Positions 24,621 through 30,931 of a stretch of DNA of 53,394 nt are shown piece after piece (within the stretch, counting starts at the first letter, position 1; each line of letters starts with the position of its first letter). A program made the position numbers and the translations under genes. The notes beneath the pieces are model-generated. The model ran no database searches, was not told where the DNA came from, and saw only the letters and a program-made list of their open reading frames with translations. Source of the DNA: JAFGCN01 sp964547015 (GTDB taxonomy: Archaea; Aenigmatarchaeota; Aenigmatarchaeia; QMZS01); the NCBI GenBank assembly GCA_964547015.1, contig CAZJKT010000005.1, positions 1 to 53,394 of the forward strand, read 5' to 3'.

Positions 24621-26762
24621 ATGGCTATAAATGCGATACAGCATAATGTTGCTAAATTTAGAAGATGTATTGCGCCCTTGTTCTGCATTTTGCTTATGCT
24701 AATTATTGCCCCTTCTGTTGCCGTTTCAGACACCCATTGCAGTTCTGACTGCGGTAATAGGGGGTTTGTTTACTTCCATTGCTCAAATACTAATCCCAGC
24801 TCTTCCTATCCGGGATATTCCTGGAGCATGAGTGCGGTATCCTGCGCAAATGGTCAGTGGTGCTGGTGTGCCAATCAAAATTCCGGAGGATCCGGCTCAT
24901 CAGGAAAGTCAGATTATCAATACTGCACCTATTCTTCAGAGTGCTCAAGCAATTGGTGTAGCCATAATATTTGTTGCCCAAGCGGCAGGTGCGGGGCGGT
25001 TGCGGATGGATATAATACTTGTCGCGCCGCAGGGACTACAGCTTTGTCTAACGGGGTGAGGTATAAATGCACTAACGGTGTGTGGGTTGTGGATTCAGGC
25101 ACATCGACTTATAGGGATGGCTTTTGGTGCCTTGCGGGAAATACCGGTTATTGCACCCGTAGAAACATAGATTCTCAGGGAAATCTTCTTGATTGCTGGG
25201 CGAGCCATACCACTTATTGCTCTTCAGGCACAACTTGCTCAACAAATGCCCAGGCTTGTGTATCCTCTGGGGGTTCCGGTGGCAATATACAGGATGGCTT
25301 TTTTTGCTTTGATAATGACCCTTCGAGATATTGCGCAAGGGCATATGTTGATTCATGGGGAAATCCCACAGGATGTGTATCGGGGTATACCTATTCTTGT
25401 GTTTCCGGAACAGTATGTGATCAAGCGGCTAGGATGTGTGTAAGCTCGGGAGGGGGAGCCTGCTCAATAGAGATCTCCACACAAAGAATTCAATATTGCA
25501 GAAATGACCCCTTTGATATGACGCTTACTTTTTACCGAAATGGCGCGCTTGCGGACTATGCTTCAGGCACACTTGAGGTGACTAACGCCGACCGTTCCAG
25601 CCTAAATCCGAATGCCTTTACAAGGACGGGTATAGGCCGTTATAGGTATGACTTGGCTATAAACTATGGCGAGCCCGGGACAAGAACATTTACCGCTACG
25701 GCAACAATAGGCGGATGTACCGCTAGGGCCCAGCATAATGTTCAGGTATTTGAGACAGGGGATTCCAGATGCCAAGGCGGAACAACTCCCGGTGCGCAAT
25801 GCGCATTTACTGCATGCAATCAGGCAAATTCTGACGGATGCAGTTGTGGGACAAACAGATTTACCGGCAGCGGAAGCAATTGGTGCTGCTCCACATTTGA
25901 TGGGGGGGCTGGGGGCGTATATCGGACACAGGCTGATTGCAATGCCGCCTGTGGAGGGGTAAGCCCGCCGGTTGATTGTCAGATAGATTGCACAAATGCA
26001 CAGAGGCGTATTGCTGATATGCAGCCGAATAGTTGCACCGTTACTTGCGATGGCAGAACTCTTACCTGCAATGCGGCATGTACTAGAAATGGGGACATAT
26101 ATACCTGCACTGAAGCCCGTTGTCAAGGTGGAACTCCAACAACCTGCGGAACCTGCACAACAAATACAAATTGCCAATGCGGAACAAATTCAAGAACAAA
26201 CACTGCAAATCCTTTCTGCTGCCCTACTGCCAATAATGGTGTTGGGGGTATATATACTACCCAAGCCGCCTGCAATACCGCATGCCAAGGCGGAACTCCA
26301 ACAACCTGCGGAACATGCACAGCAAATACAAATTGCCAATGCGGAACAAATTCAAGAACAAACACTGCAAATCCTTTCTGCTGCCCTACTGCCAATAATG
26401 GTGTTGGGGGTATATATACTACCCAAGCCGCCTGCAATACAGCCTGCCAAGGCGGAGGCGGAACAACAATAACCGTAAACTGCCCTGCAACTTGCCAGAA
26501 AGGGACACGCTGCTCATGCACGATTTCAGGATGTTCCAGCGGGCTTGTTGTTGCAACTCCAATGGGTGGCGGAAACCCTATGGATATGGCAGAGCTGGTT
26601 CTTGGAGGCAGATTAACTGAGATTATCAATTCCATAACCTCTAACCCCTTCACGCACACTTTCTCTACAAACCCCAACGGCCAGGGGACTATTCGTGTGG
26701 TGGGGGTCTGCTTTGATGCAAATAATATGGGCGCCGGGAATGCAATTGTGACGGTGCCTTAG
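24621..26762 (+). CDS. Large secreted Cys-rich protein with internal repeats
   Basis: 713 residues. The basic start with Cys (MAINAIQHNVAKFRRC) and hydrophobic core to about 36 form a signal peptide. The N-terminal half has Ser/Gly/Cys-rich segments with repeated GxxxxYC/DxxG elements (YCTRRNIDSQGNLLDC, YCARAYVDSWGNPTGC). In the middle sits a beta-sandwich-like segment (CSIEISTQRIQYCRNDPFDM). Next come three copies of a Cys module, the last two forming a near-perfect 54-residue tandem repeat. The C-terminal domain (CSCTISGCSSGLVVATPM) is shared with the upstream protein. tpiA starts three bases after the stop. Surface adhesin or matrix protein is the inferred role. Confidence 0.72.
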   Translation: MAINAIQHNVAKFRRCIAPLFCILLMLIIAPSVAVSDTHCSSDCGNRGFVYFHCSNTNPSSSYPGYSWSMSAVSCANGQWCWCANQNSGGSGSSGKSDYQYCTYSSECSSNWCSHNICCPSGRCGAVADGYNTCRAAGTTALSNGVRYKCTNGVWVVDSGTSTYRDGFWCLAGNTGYCTRRNIDSQGNLLDCWASHTTYCSSGTTCSTNAQACVSSGGSGGNIQDGFFCFDNDPSRYCARAYVDSWGNPTGCVSGYTYSCVSGTVCDQAARMCVSSGGGACSIEISTQRIQYCRNDPFDMTLTFYRNGALADYASGTLEVTNADRSSLNPNAFTRTGIGRYRYDLAINYGEPGTRTFTATATIGGCTARAQHNVQVFETGDSRCQGGTTPGAQCAFTACNQANSDGCSCGTNRFTGSGSNWCCSTFDGGAGGVYRTQADCNAACGGVSPPVDCQIDCTNAQRRIADMQPNSCTVTCDGRTLTCNAACTRNGDIYTCTEARCQGGTPTTCGTCTTNTNCQCGTNSRTNTANPFCCPTANNGVGGIYTTQAACNTACQGGTPTTCGTCTANTNCQCGTNSRTNTANPFCCPTANNGVGGIYTTQAACNTACQGGGGTTITVNCPATCQKGTRCSCTISGCSSGLVVATPMGGGNPMDMAELVLGGRLTEIINSITSNPFTHTFSTNPNGQGTIRVVGVCFDANNMGAGNAIVTVP
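26121..26282 (+). repeat. Tandem repeat unit 1, 162 bp, in frame
   Basis: Begins TGTCAAGGTGGAACTCC. It differs from unit 2 at about six of 162 positions and encodes 54 residues of the Cys module. The near identity indicates a recent duplication or ongoing conversion. Confidence 0.85.
26283..26444 (+). repeat. Tandem repeat unit 2, 162 bp, in frame
   Basis: Begins TGCCAAGGCGGAACTCC and is followed by a truncated third start TGCCAAGGCGGA at 26445. Together with unit 1 it adds two copies of the Cys module to the protein. Confidence 0.85.
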
Positions 26763-26765
26763 GAT

Positions 26766-27413
26766 ATGCTCTATATAATTAATTTTAAGGCTTATTCAAA
26801 AGGCACAGGGCTCTCTGCCCTTCGCCTCGCAAATATAATTGCAGAAGTTGCTGATATTAACCGAGTCCAGATTATTCCCGCAGTCCAGCCTGCAGACCTC
26901 TCAAAAATCTCAAAAGTTGTCCCCTCCATTGCCCAGCACATAGACCCGATAACCTACGGGGCAAATACCGGAAAAATCCTCCCTCAGTCGGTAAGGGATG
27001 CGGGGGCGGTAGGCTCAATAATCAACCATTCAGAAAGAAAGCTTTCCCTCCCTGAAATTAAGGAATGCATACTTATTGCAAGGCTATGCAAACTAAAATC
27101 AATCTGCTGCGCCGCAGACATAAAAGAGGCGATGGATATAGCAAAGTTTGGGCCTGACTATCTGGCTTTTGAGGACCCCGAGCTCATAGGCACAGGCCGC
27201 TCGGTATCAAAAACTAAGCCCGACCTTGTGCGCCGCTTTGTGGAAGTCCTCGAGGAAATAAACCCGTCAGTTGTCCCGCTTTGCGGGGCGGGAATAGTCA
27301 ACAGGGATGATGTTTTTGCGGCAAAGGAGTTAGGGGCAAGGGGAGTCTTAGCTTCCTCAGCAATAGTAAACGCCCCTGACCAGAGAAAAGCCCTTGAAAA
27401 TCTGATACTATAA
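26766..27413 (+). CDS. tpiA: Triosephosphate isomerase (archaeal type)
   Basis: Interconverts dihydroxyacetone phosphate and glyceraldehyde 3-phosphate in glycolysis and gluconeogenesis. At 215 residues it is the short archaeal form. Catalytic residues are visible: Lys in INFKAY near the start, His in SIINHSERK, and Glu in YLAFEDPELIGTG; the phosphate-binding loop CGAGIVNRDDV and LASSAIV follow. It starts three bases after the stop of a surface protein gene and has no promoter of its own in view, so it may depend on that transcript. Confidence 0.96.
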   Translation: MLYIINFKAYSKGTGLSALRLANIIAEVADINRVQIIPAVQPADLSKISKVVPSIAQHIDPITYGANTGKILPQSVRDAGAVGSIINHSERKLSLPEIKECILIARLCKLKSICCAADIKEAMDIAKFGPDYLAFEDPELIGTGRSVSKTKPDLVRRFVEVLEEINPSVVPLCGAGIVNRDDVFAAKELGARGVLASSAIVNAPDQRKALENLIL

Positions 27414-27415
27414 CC

Positions 27416-27426
27416 AATATATATTT
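27416..27426 (+). promoter_or_regulatory. TATA box of the gene at 27441
   Basis: AATATATATTT lies 14 bases before ATT-ATG at 27441, directly after tpiA. Confidence 0.55.
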
Positions 27427-27440
27427 GGATTAGATATATT

Positions 27441-27905
27441 ATGTCTGACGAGTATGAATTAATTTCAGTTACTCCTCTAAGAAAGCTTGAAAAGCGGCTG
27501 GATGTTATAGAGAAAGGCTCTCCGGGATACAACGCGGTCTTAAGGGACCTTGTGGAGATGATGAAAGAAAACCAGCATGTGGTTGACAGCCTTATAAAGA
27601 CAAACTCTGAATTGATTTCAAATATAGGGGAACTGTCCCAAAGGCTCTCAGGCCTTACCGGTAAGTTTGGGGAATTTATGGACAGCATTGAGGTTGCAGG
27701 CACAAGCGAGGAGCCTCAGGAATGGTCAAATATAAAAAAGGAAGCCCACCAGATGGCTGACCTAAACAAAGAGCTTGAGGACAGGATTAAAAAGCTTGAG
27801 CGCCAGATGAAGCTTAGCTCACTGAGCAGATACTACTACCAATCGGGTCAGGGTCAGCAAAGGCCGCCTCAGCAGGCTCAGGCCGCTCCGGCAGGGCAGT
27901 ATTAG
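27441..27905 (+). CDS. Coiled-coil protein of unknown function
   Basis: 154 residues, soluble, without a signal peptide. The sequence shows heptad-like repeats (LRKLEKRLDVIEKG, LEDRIKKLERQMKL) typical of coiled coils. The C-terminus is a Gln/Pro/Ala-rich tail. No family is recognised. It is followed after 19 bases by a DUF3467 gene with a good Shine-Dalgarno sequence (AGGGAG), so the two genes probably form an operon. Confidence 0.6.
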   Translation: MSDEYELISVTPLRKLEKRLDVIEKGSPGYNAVLRDLVEMMKENQHVVDSLIKTNSELISNIGELSQRLSGLTGKFGEFMDSIEVAGTSEEPQEWSNIKKEAHQMADLNKELEDRIKKLERQMKLSSLSRYYYQSGQGQQRPPQQAQAAPAGQY

Positions 27906-27924
27906 TATAAAGGGAGTAATTATT

Positions 27925-28266
27925 ATGGAATCCGAAAAGAAAAAAGCAAATGTGAATATTGATTCAGGAAAAGAATCCTTTTATGCAAATAATCTTGCAG
28001 TTTTCAATAATGCCAATGAGTTTGTGCTTGATTTCACGCAGGTAAGCCCCAGAATGGATGTAATAGATAATAAGCGCATAATCACCTATATTGTCAAGCA
28101 TAACCCTATTGTTGTTGAGCCAAGGCAGGCTAAGGCTTTTTTGAATCTCCTTAAAGAGAATATTGAGAAGTTTGAGAGCAAGTTTGGGAAAATAGATGCG
28201 GGAAAGATAGACCCTAAAGACAAAAAAGCCGCGCCGTCAAAGAAATTTGCGGAGTATATAGGTTAA
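27925..28266 (+). CDS. DUF3467 domain protein
   Basis: 113 residues matching the DUF3467 pattern: ESFYANNLAVFNNANEFVLD, a central Pro-Arg-Met-Asp, and VKHNPIVVEPRQAKAFLNLL. The family is small, widespread and without known biochemical function. The C-terminal 25 residues are Lys/Asp-rich. The start is supported by GGGAG eight bases upstream and by ATT-ATG. It is the second gene of the 27441 operon. Confidence 0.75.
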   Translation: MESEKKKANVNIDSGKESFYANNLAVFNNANEFVLDFTQVSPRMDVIDNKRIITYIVKHNPIVVEPRQAKAFLNLLKENIEKFESKFGKIDAGKIDPKDKKAAPSKKFAEYIG

Positions 28267-28319
28267 AATCCTCAGCAGAACACTTTATAATAAGTCCAGC
28301 ATTTTTTGGAAGGGTTTGA

Positions 28320-28661
28320 TTATAATTTCTTGATTTCTTTCTTTGTTTTAGGGCCGGCTTTGGCAGTATGGTTGAGCACTTTAATCTTTTTCTTCTCGCA
28401 GGCTTTAAGTATTTCTTCCCTTTTTTTCTTTCCAACACCTGCTCCGATTATAACCGAATCTGCTTTAAGGCTCTCGGCCTGCAAAGGCGTATAGACCCTG
28501 ATTTCCTCGGTTTTAGATGGCTTTTTATATCCTATTTCAGGTTTAGGCCCTCGGTTTTTCTTCCCAAGCCTCAGCTTGTTGTGGTGGCCTCTTGGCCTTC
28601 TCCAGACATTCTTTAGTTTTTTTAGCTTCCCAAGCTGTGTCCTTACAAAAACGGCTCCCAT
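28320..28661 (-). CDS. rpl32e: Large ribosomal subunit protein eL32
   Basis: The central motif WRRPRGHHNKLRLGKKNRGP and GYKKPSKTEEIRVYTP match eL32, a 23S-binding protein restricted to archaea and eukaryotes. The C-terminus KKREEILKACEKKKIKVLNH is also typical. 113 residues. It has an ATT-ATG start with an AT-rich region upstream, separate from the uS12 operon whose last stop is 66 bases away. In other archaea it sits in the spc operon. Confidence 0.92.
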   Translation of the reverse strand: MGAVFVRTQLGKLKKLKNVWRRPRGHHNKLRLGKKNRGPKPEIGYKKPSKTEEIRVYTPLQAESLKADSVIIGAGVGKKKREEILKACEKKKIKVLNHTAKAGPKTKKEIKKL

Positions 28662-28727
28662 AATAGTTATTGGAAATTAATTAATTTGCCAAATTTGCTT
28701 CAATAATAGGAATATGGCTCAAAGAAA

Positions 28728-29150
28728 TTATCTTGAAGACCTTTGCTTTCTTCCGGTCCTAAGCATATCAAGGCTTACACCGTTTACCTTAAAGACCCTG
28801 TATTTTACTCCACCAAGGCTTCCGTAAGCTTTTTTCTGGGAGCCTCCAAGGTACTCAATTGTGACCTCATCGTGTTCCTGCACATGCTTTAGGGCACCGT
28901 CTCGCGGCAGGTGGGCGGTAAGCTCTTTTCCGTTCTTAATAAGCTTTACCCTTGCGCATTTAAGCATCCCCGAGTGCGGCTGCCTCTGCTCAACTTGCCT
29001 TTTGCTTAGGACAAGGCCTTTTGCCTGAGGCGCTCCCTGAAGGGGGTCTATTTTCTTAGCCATATTAAAAACCCTTATTCGGTACTCTCTTTTCTTGAGC
29101 CGGGCCTTTTTTCTGACCTGCTTTAGCCTTCTTGCATTGAACATTCCCAT
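28728..29150 (-). CDS. rps12: Small ribosomal subunit protein uS12
   Basis: uS12 lies at the decoding centre. Conserved elements are visible: DPLQGAPQAKGLVLSKRQVE, then QPHSGMLKCARVKLIKNGKE, and LPRDGALKHVQEHDEVTIEY. The 140-residue length is normal for archaea. The start is set by GGAGGT seven bases upstream, made of the end of the NusA-like gene. It closes the rpoA1-rpoA2-eL30-nusA-uS12 order common to archaea; the usual next genes uS7 and elongation factors are not present. Confidence 0.96.
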   Translation of the reverse strand: MGMFNARRLKQVRKKARLKKREYRIRVFNMAKKIDPLQGAPQAKGLVLSKRQVEQRQPHSGMLKCARVKLIKNGKELTAHLPRDGALKHVQEHDEVTIEYLGGSQKKAYGSLGGVKYRVFKVNGVSLDMLRTGRKQRSSR

Positions 29151-29155
29151 CTTAT

Positions 29156-29548
29156 TTACCTCCGAAAGACTGCGTCTTGGACATTATATAATCTCTCCAA
29201 AAAGCTTTTAATGGCCTCTCCGTCAGACTTTACTTTTCTTGAGTCCTGTGCGCTTACAAATATTTTATAGGCGCCGTCAGCCTCCCTAATCCGTATTTTG
29301 TCGGATATTGCCTCTTTTAGGAAATCCTCAGCAGATTCCTGGTAAGAGAATATAACTACATTTTTTCTTATGTGGTTCTCAAGTGTCTTTATTTTGCGCC
29401 CCTTGTTCATTAAAACCGAGCCCATCTTTTTCTTGTCCACAACATAATAGGTCTTTTCAGGCAGGTCTATGCAGTCTAAAGGAGGCACACTTGTAACCAA
29501 TTCAAAAATAGATATCAGATGCAATACGCCCTTGTCAAATACTCTCAT
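29156..29548 (-). CDS. nusA: NusA-like KH-domain protein
   Basis: 130 residues corresponding to the two KH RNA-binding domains of archaeal NusA, a transcription termination/antitermination factor that lacks the bacterial N-terminal domain. Segments such as CIDLPEKTYYVVDKKKMGSV and MNKGRKIKTLENHIRKNVVI contain KH-type GxxG-like loops. It overlaps eL30 by four bases (ATGA) and leads into uS12. The gene order is the standard archaeal one. Confidence 0.88.
   Translation of the reverse strand: MRVFDKGVLHLISIFELVTSVPPLDCIDLPEKTYYVVDKKKMGSVLMNKGRKIKTLENHIRKNVVIFSYQESAEDFLKEAISDKIRIREADGAYKIFVSAQDSRKVKSDGEAIKSFLERLYNVQDAVFRR
29158..29163 (-). promoter_or_regulatory. Shine-Dalgarno sequence of uS12
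   Basis: GGAGGT on the minus strand, seven bases before ATG at 29150. It is one of the few strong ribosome-binding sites here and is embedded in the stop region of the NusA-like gene. Confidence 0.75.
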
Positions 29549-29781
29549 TTTTTAACACCGCACACAGATATTGGGAAATTCTTTCCTAAAAACTTGCCTA
29601 GTTCTGTGGCAGTCAGCTTCAGGCTTTTTGGCTCTGCGCCCTTTATCTGCTCTCTAACCTCTTTTGGGGCGGTTGAAGTGATATATACTCCTTTTATCTT
29701 GCCCGCCCTTATCATTTTTATCGTTCGGTTGGTGCCAATTACCAGCCGGCCTTCCTTGAATTCTTTCCTTAGAGTTTCCAT
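29545..29781 (-). CDS. rpl30e: Large ribosomal subunit protein eL30
   Basis: 78 residues, a short eL30. Characteristic parts are VIGTNRTIKMIRAGKIKGVY and the alpha/beta fold core with LTATELGKFLGKNFPISVCG. Typical archaeal members are near 100 residues, so this one is trimmed. It overlaps rpoA2 by 13 bases and the NusA-like gene by four bases, so the three are translationally coupled. Confidence 0.9.
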   Translation of the reverse strand: METLRKEFKEGRLVIGTNRTIKMIRAGKIKGVYITSTAPKEVREQIKGAEPKSLKLTATELGKFLGKNFPISVCGVKK

Positions 29782-30863
29782 TTTAGTTTCACCGTTCCTG
29801 TGCCTACAGGGCAGACTTGACCTATCATCAGGTTTGCCATAAGGGTGTTTAGGTTGTCCTTTTTGTTTGCCATAGCCGCATTAAAAAGCACCTTGATTGT
29901 TTCCTCAAAGTTCATCCTTGCAAGGACGCTCTTTTTGGTTTTCATAAGGCCATACCTTCCGACAGCGCGCACATCCCCGCTTAGGCACATAGCATCCGCC
30001 ACCAGGCTTATATATCTCGTGTCAACACTCACCCCCTGCTGCTCAAGGGTGAATATTAGTTCCTTTATAATCATAGCCCTCGCTGACTCTATCCCGTAAA
30101 CCTCAGCCATATCCTTGATATTTGTGGTGTGGGTTTTTGCGGTATCAATTCCTTCTATAGCCAGTATTTTTTTGAAGTTGCCGCCTCTTGCCTGCACAAT
30201 CCACTCGCCGTCTTTGCTGATTATTAGGGACTCAATTACGCCCTTTATCCCGCATATGTGGACCTTAAGCAATTTTTCTTTTAGCTGGCGGTATTCTGAG
30301 TAGTTTTCCACTTTTTCCAGATAGATTTTGCTCCCCTTGAGCTCTATTTTGTATTTTTTTACTGACTTTTTGAGATTTTCTGATACCATTTCGGGGGTAA
30401 GCTTTAATTCCCGAAGCGATTTTTGGTCAAGGGTAATTTCTATTGTTGACTCAACAAGGTCAAATGAGATTGTGCTGAGTATGTCTGCAAGGGTGGATTC
30501 TACGATTTCTGATGCAATTGCTCTTGCCTTCTCCTCTGAATTTTCCTCAAGGTGGCAGGTAATTACATCGTCAATGTTTTTTCTTATGTCAAAAATTTCG
30601 ATAAGCCTTGGAAGGCCTAAAGACATCTGAATACCGGCTGAAGCCGCGAAGTGGTATGCCCTCATTGTCATCTGCGTAGCAGGCTCTGAGAGCGACTGCG
30701 CGGTAATTATCCCAAGGCCTTCTCCGGGCTCAAACTTTGCCCGCTTTAGTATATAGTCCAGCCTTTCTCTCATCAGCTTTTCCTTCTCCTTTGTCAGCTT
30801 GTTTTTGGCGCGATATTCTTCAAACTCGTTATTCAAAACCTCCTCAATATTGATTTGTTCCAT
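29769..30863 (-). CDS. rpoA2: DNA-directed RNA polymerase subunit A''
   Basis: C-terminal half of the archaeal beta'-like large subunit, 364 residues. The bridge-helix/trigger-loop neighbourhood is recognisable in EPGEGLGIITAQSLSEPATQ and MTMRAYHFAASAGIQMSLGL. The C-terminus contains DAMCLSGDVRAVGRYGLMKT and VLARMNFEETIKVLFNAAM. The gene starts 68 bases after rpoA1 and has a TATA box in the gap, so it can be transcribed separately from rpoA1. Confidence 0.97.
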   Translation of the reverse strand: MEQINIEEVLNNEFEEYRAKNKLTKEKEKLMRERLDYILKRAKFEPGEGLGIITAQSLSEPATQMTMRAYHFAASAGIQMSLGLPRLIEIFDIRKNIDDVITCHLEENSEEKARAIASEIVESTLADILSTISFDLVESTIEITLDQKSLRELKLTPEMVSENLKKSVKKYKIELKGSKIYLEKVENYSEYRQLKEKLLKVHICGIKGVIESLIISKDGEWIVQARGGNFKKILAIEGIDTAKTHTTNIKDMAEVYGIESARAMIIKELIFTLEQQGVSVDTRYISLVADAMCLSGDVRAVGRYGLMKTKKSVLARMNFEETIKVLFNAAMANKKDNLNTLMANLMIGQVCPVGTGTVKLKWKL

Positions 30864-30880
30864 TAATTAAATGGGCAAAA

Positions 30881-30890
30881 AAATATATTA
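30881..30890 (-). promoter_or_regulatory. TATA box of rpoA2
   Basis: TAATATATTT on the minus strand, 17 bases before the ATG at 30863, inside the unusually long rpoA1-rpoA2 gap. Confidence 0.45.
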
Positions 30891-30931
30891 CTTGCGTATT
30901 TTATAAAAATATAAGCTTTTATTTGCCGTAA

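Noticed and set aside
26121..26444. CRISPR array from the repeated sequence
   Set aside because: The units are 162 bp, directly adjacent, in frame and without spacers, so they are a protein repeat.
26123..26677. 184-residue minus-strand frame, and 191-residue frame at 25602-26177
   Set aside because: Both are antisense shadows of the repeat-rich Cys-rich gene. The duplicated DNA keeps the opposite strand open.
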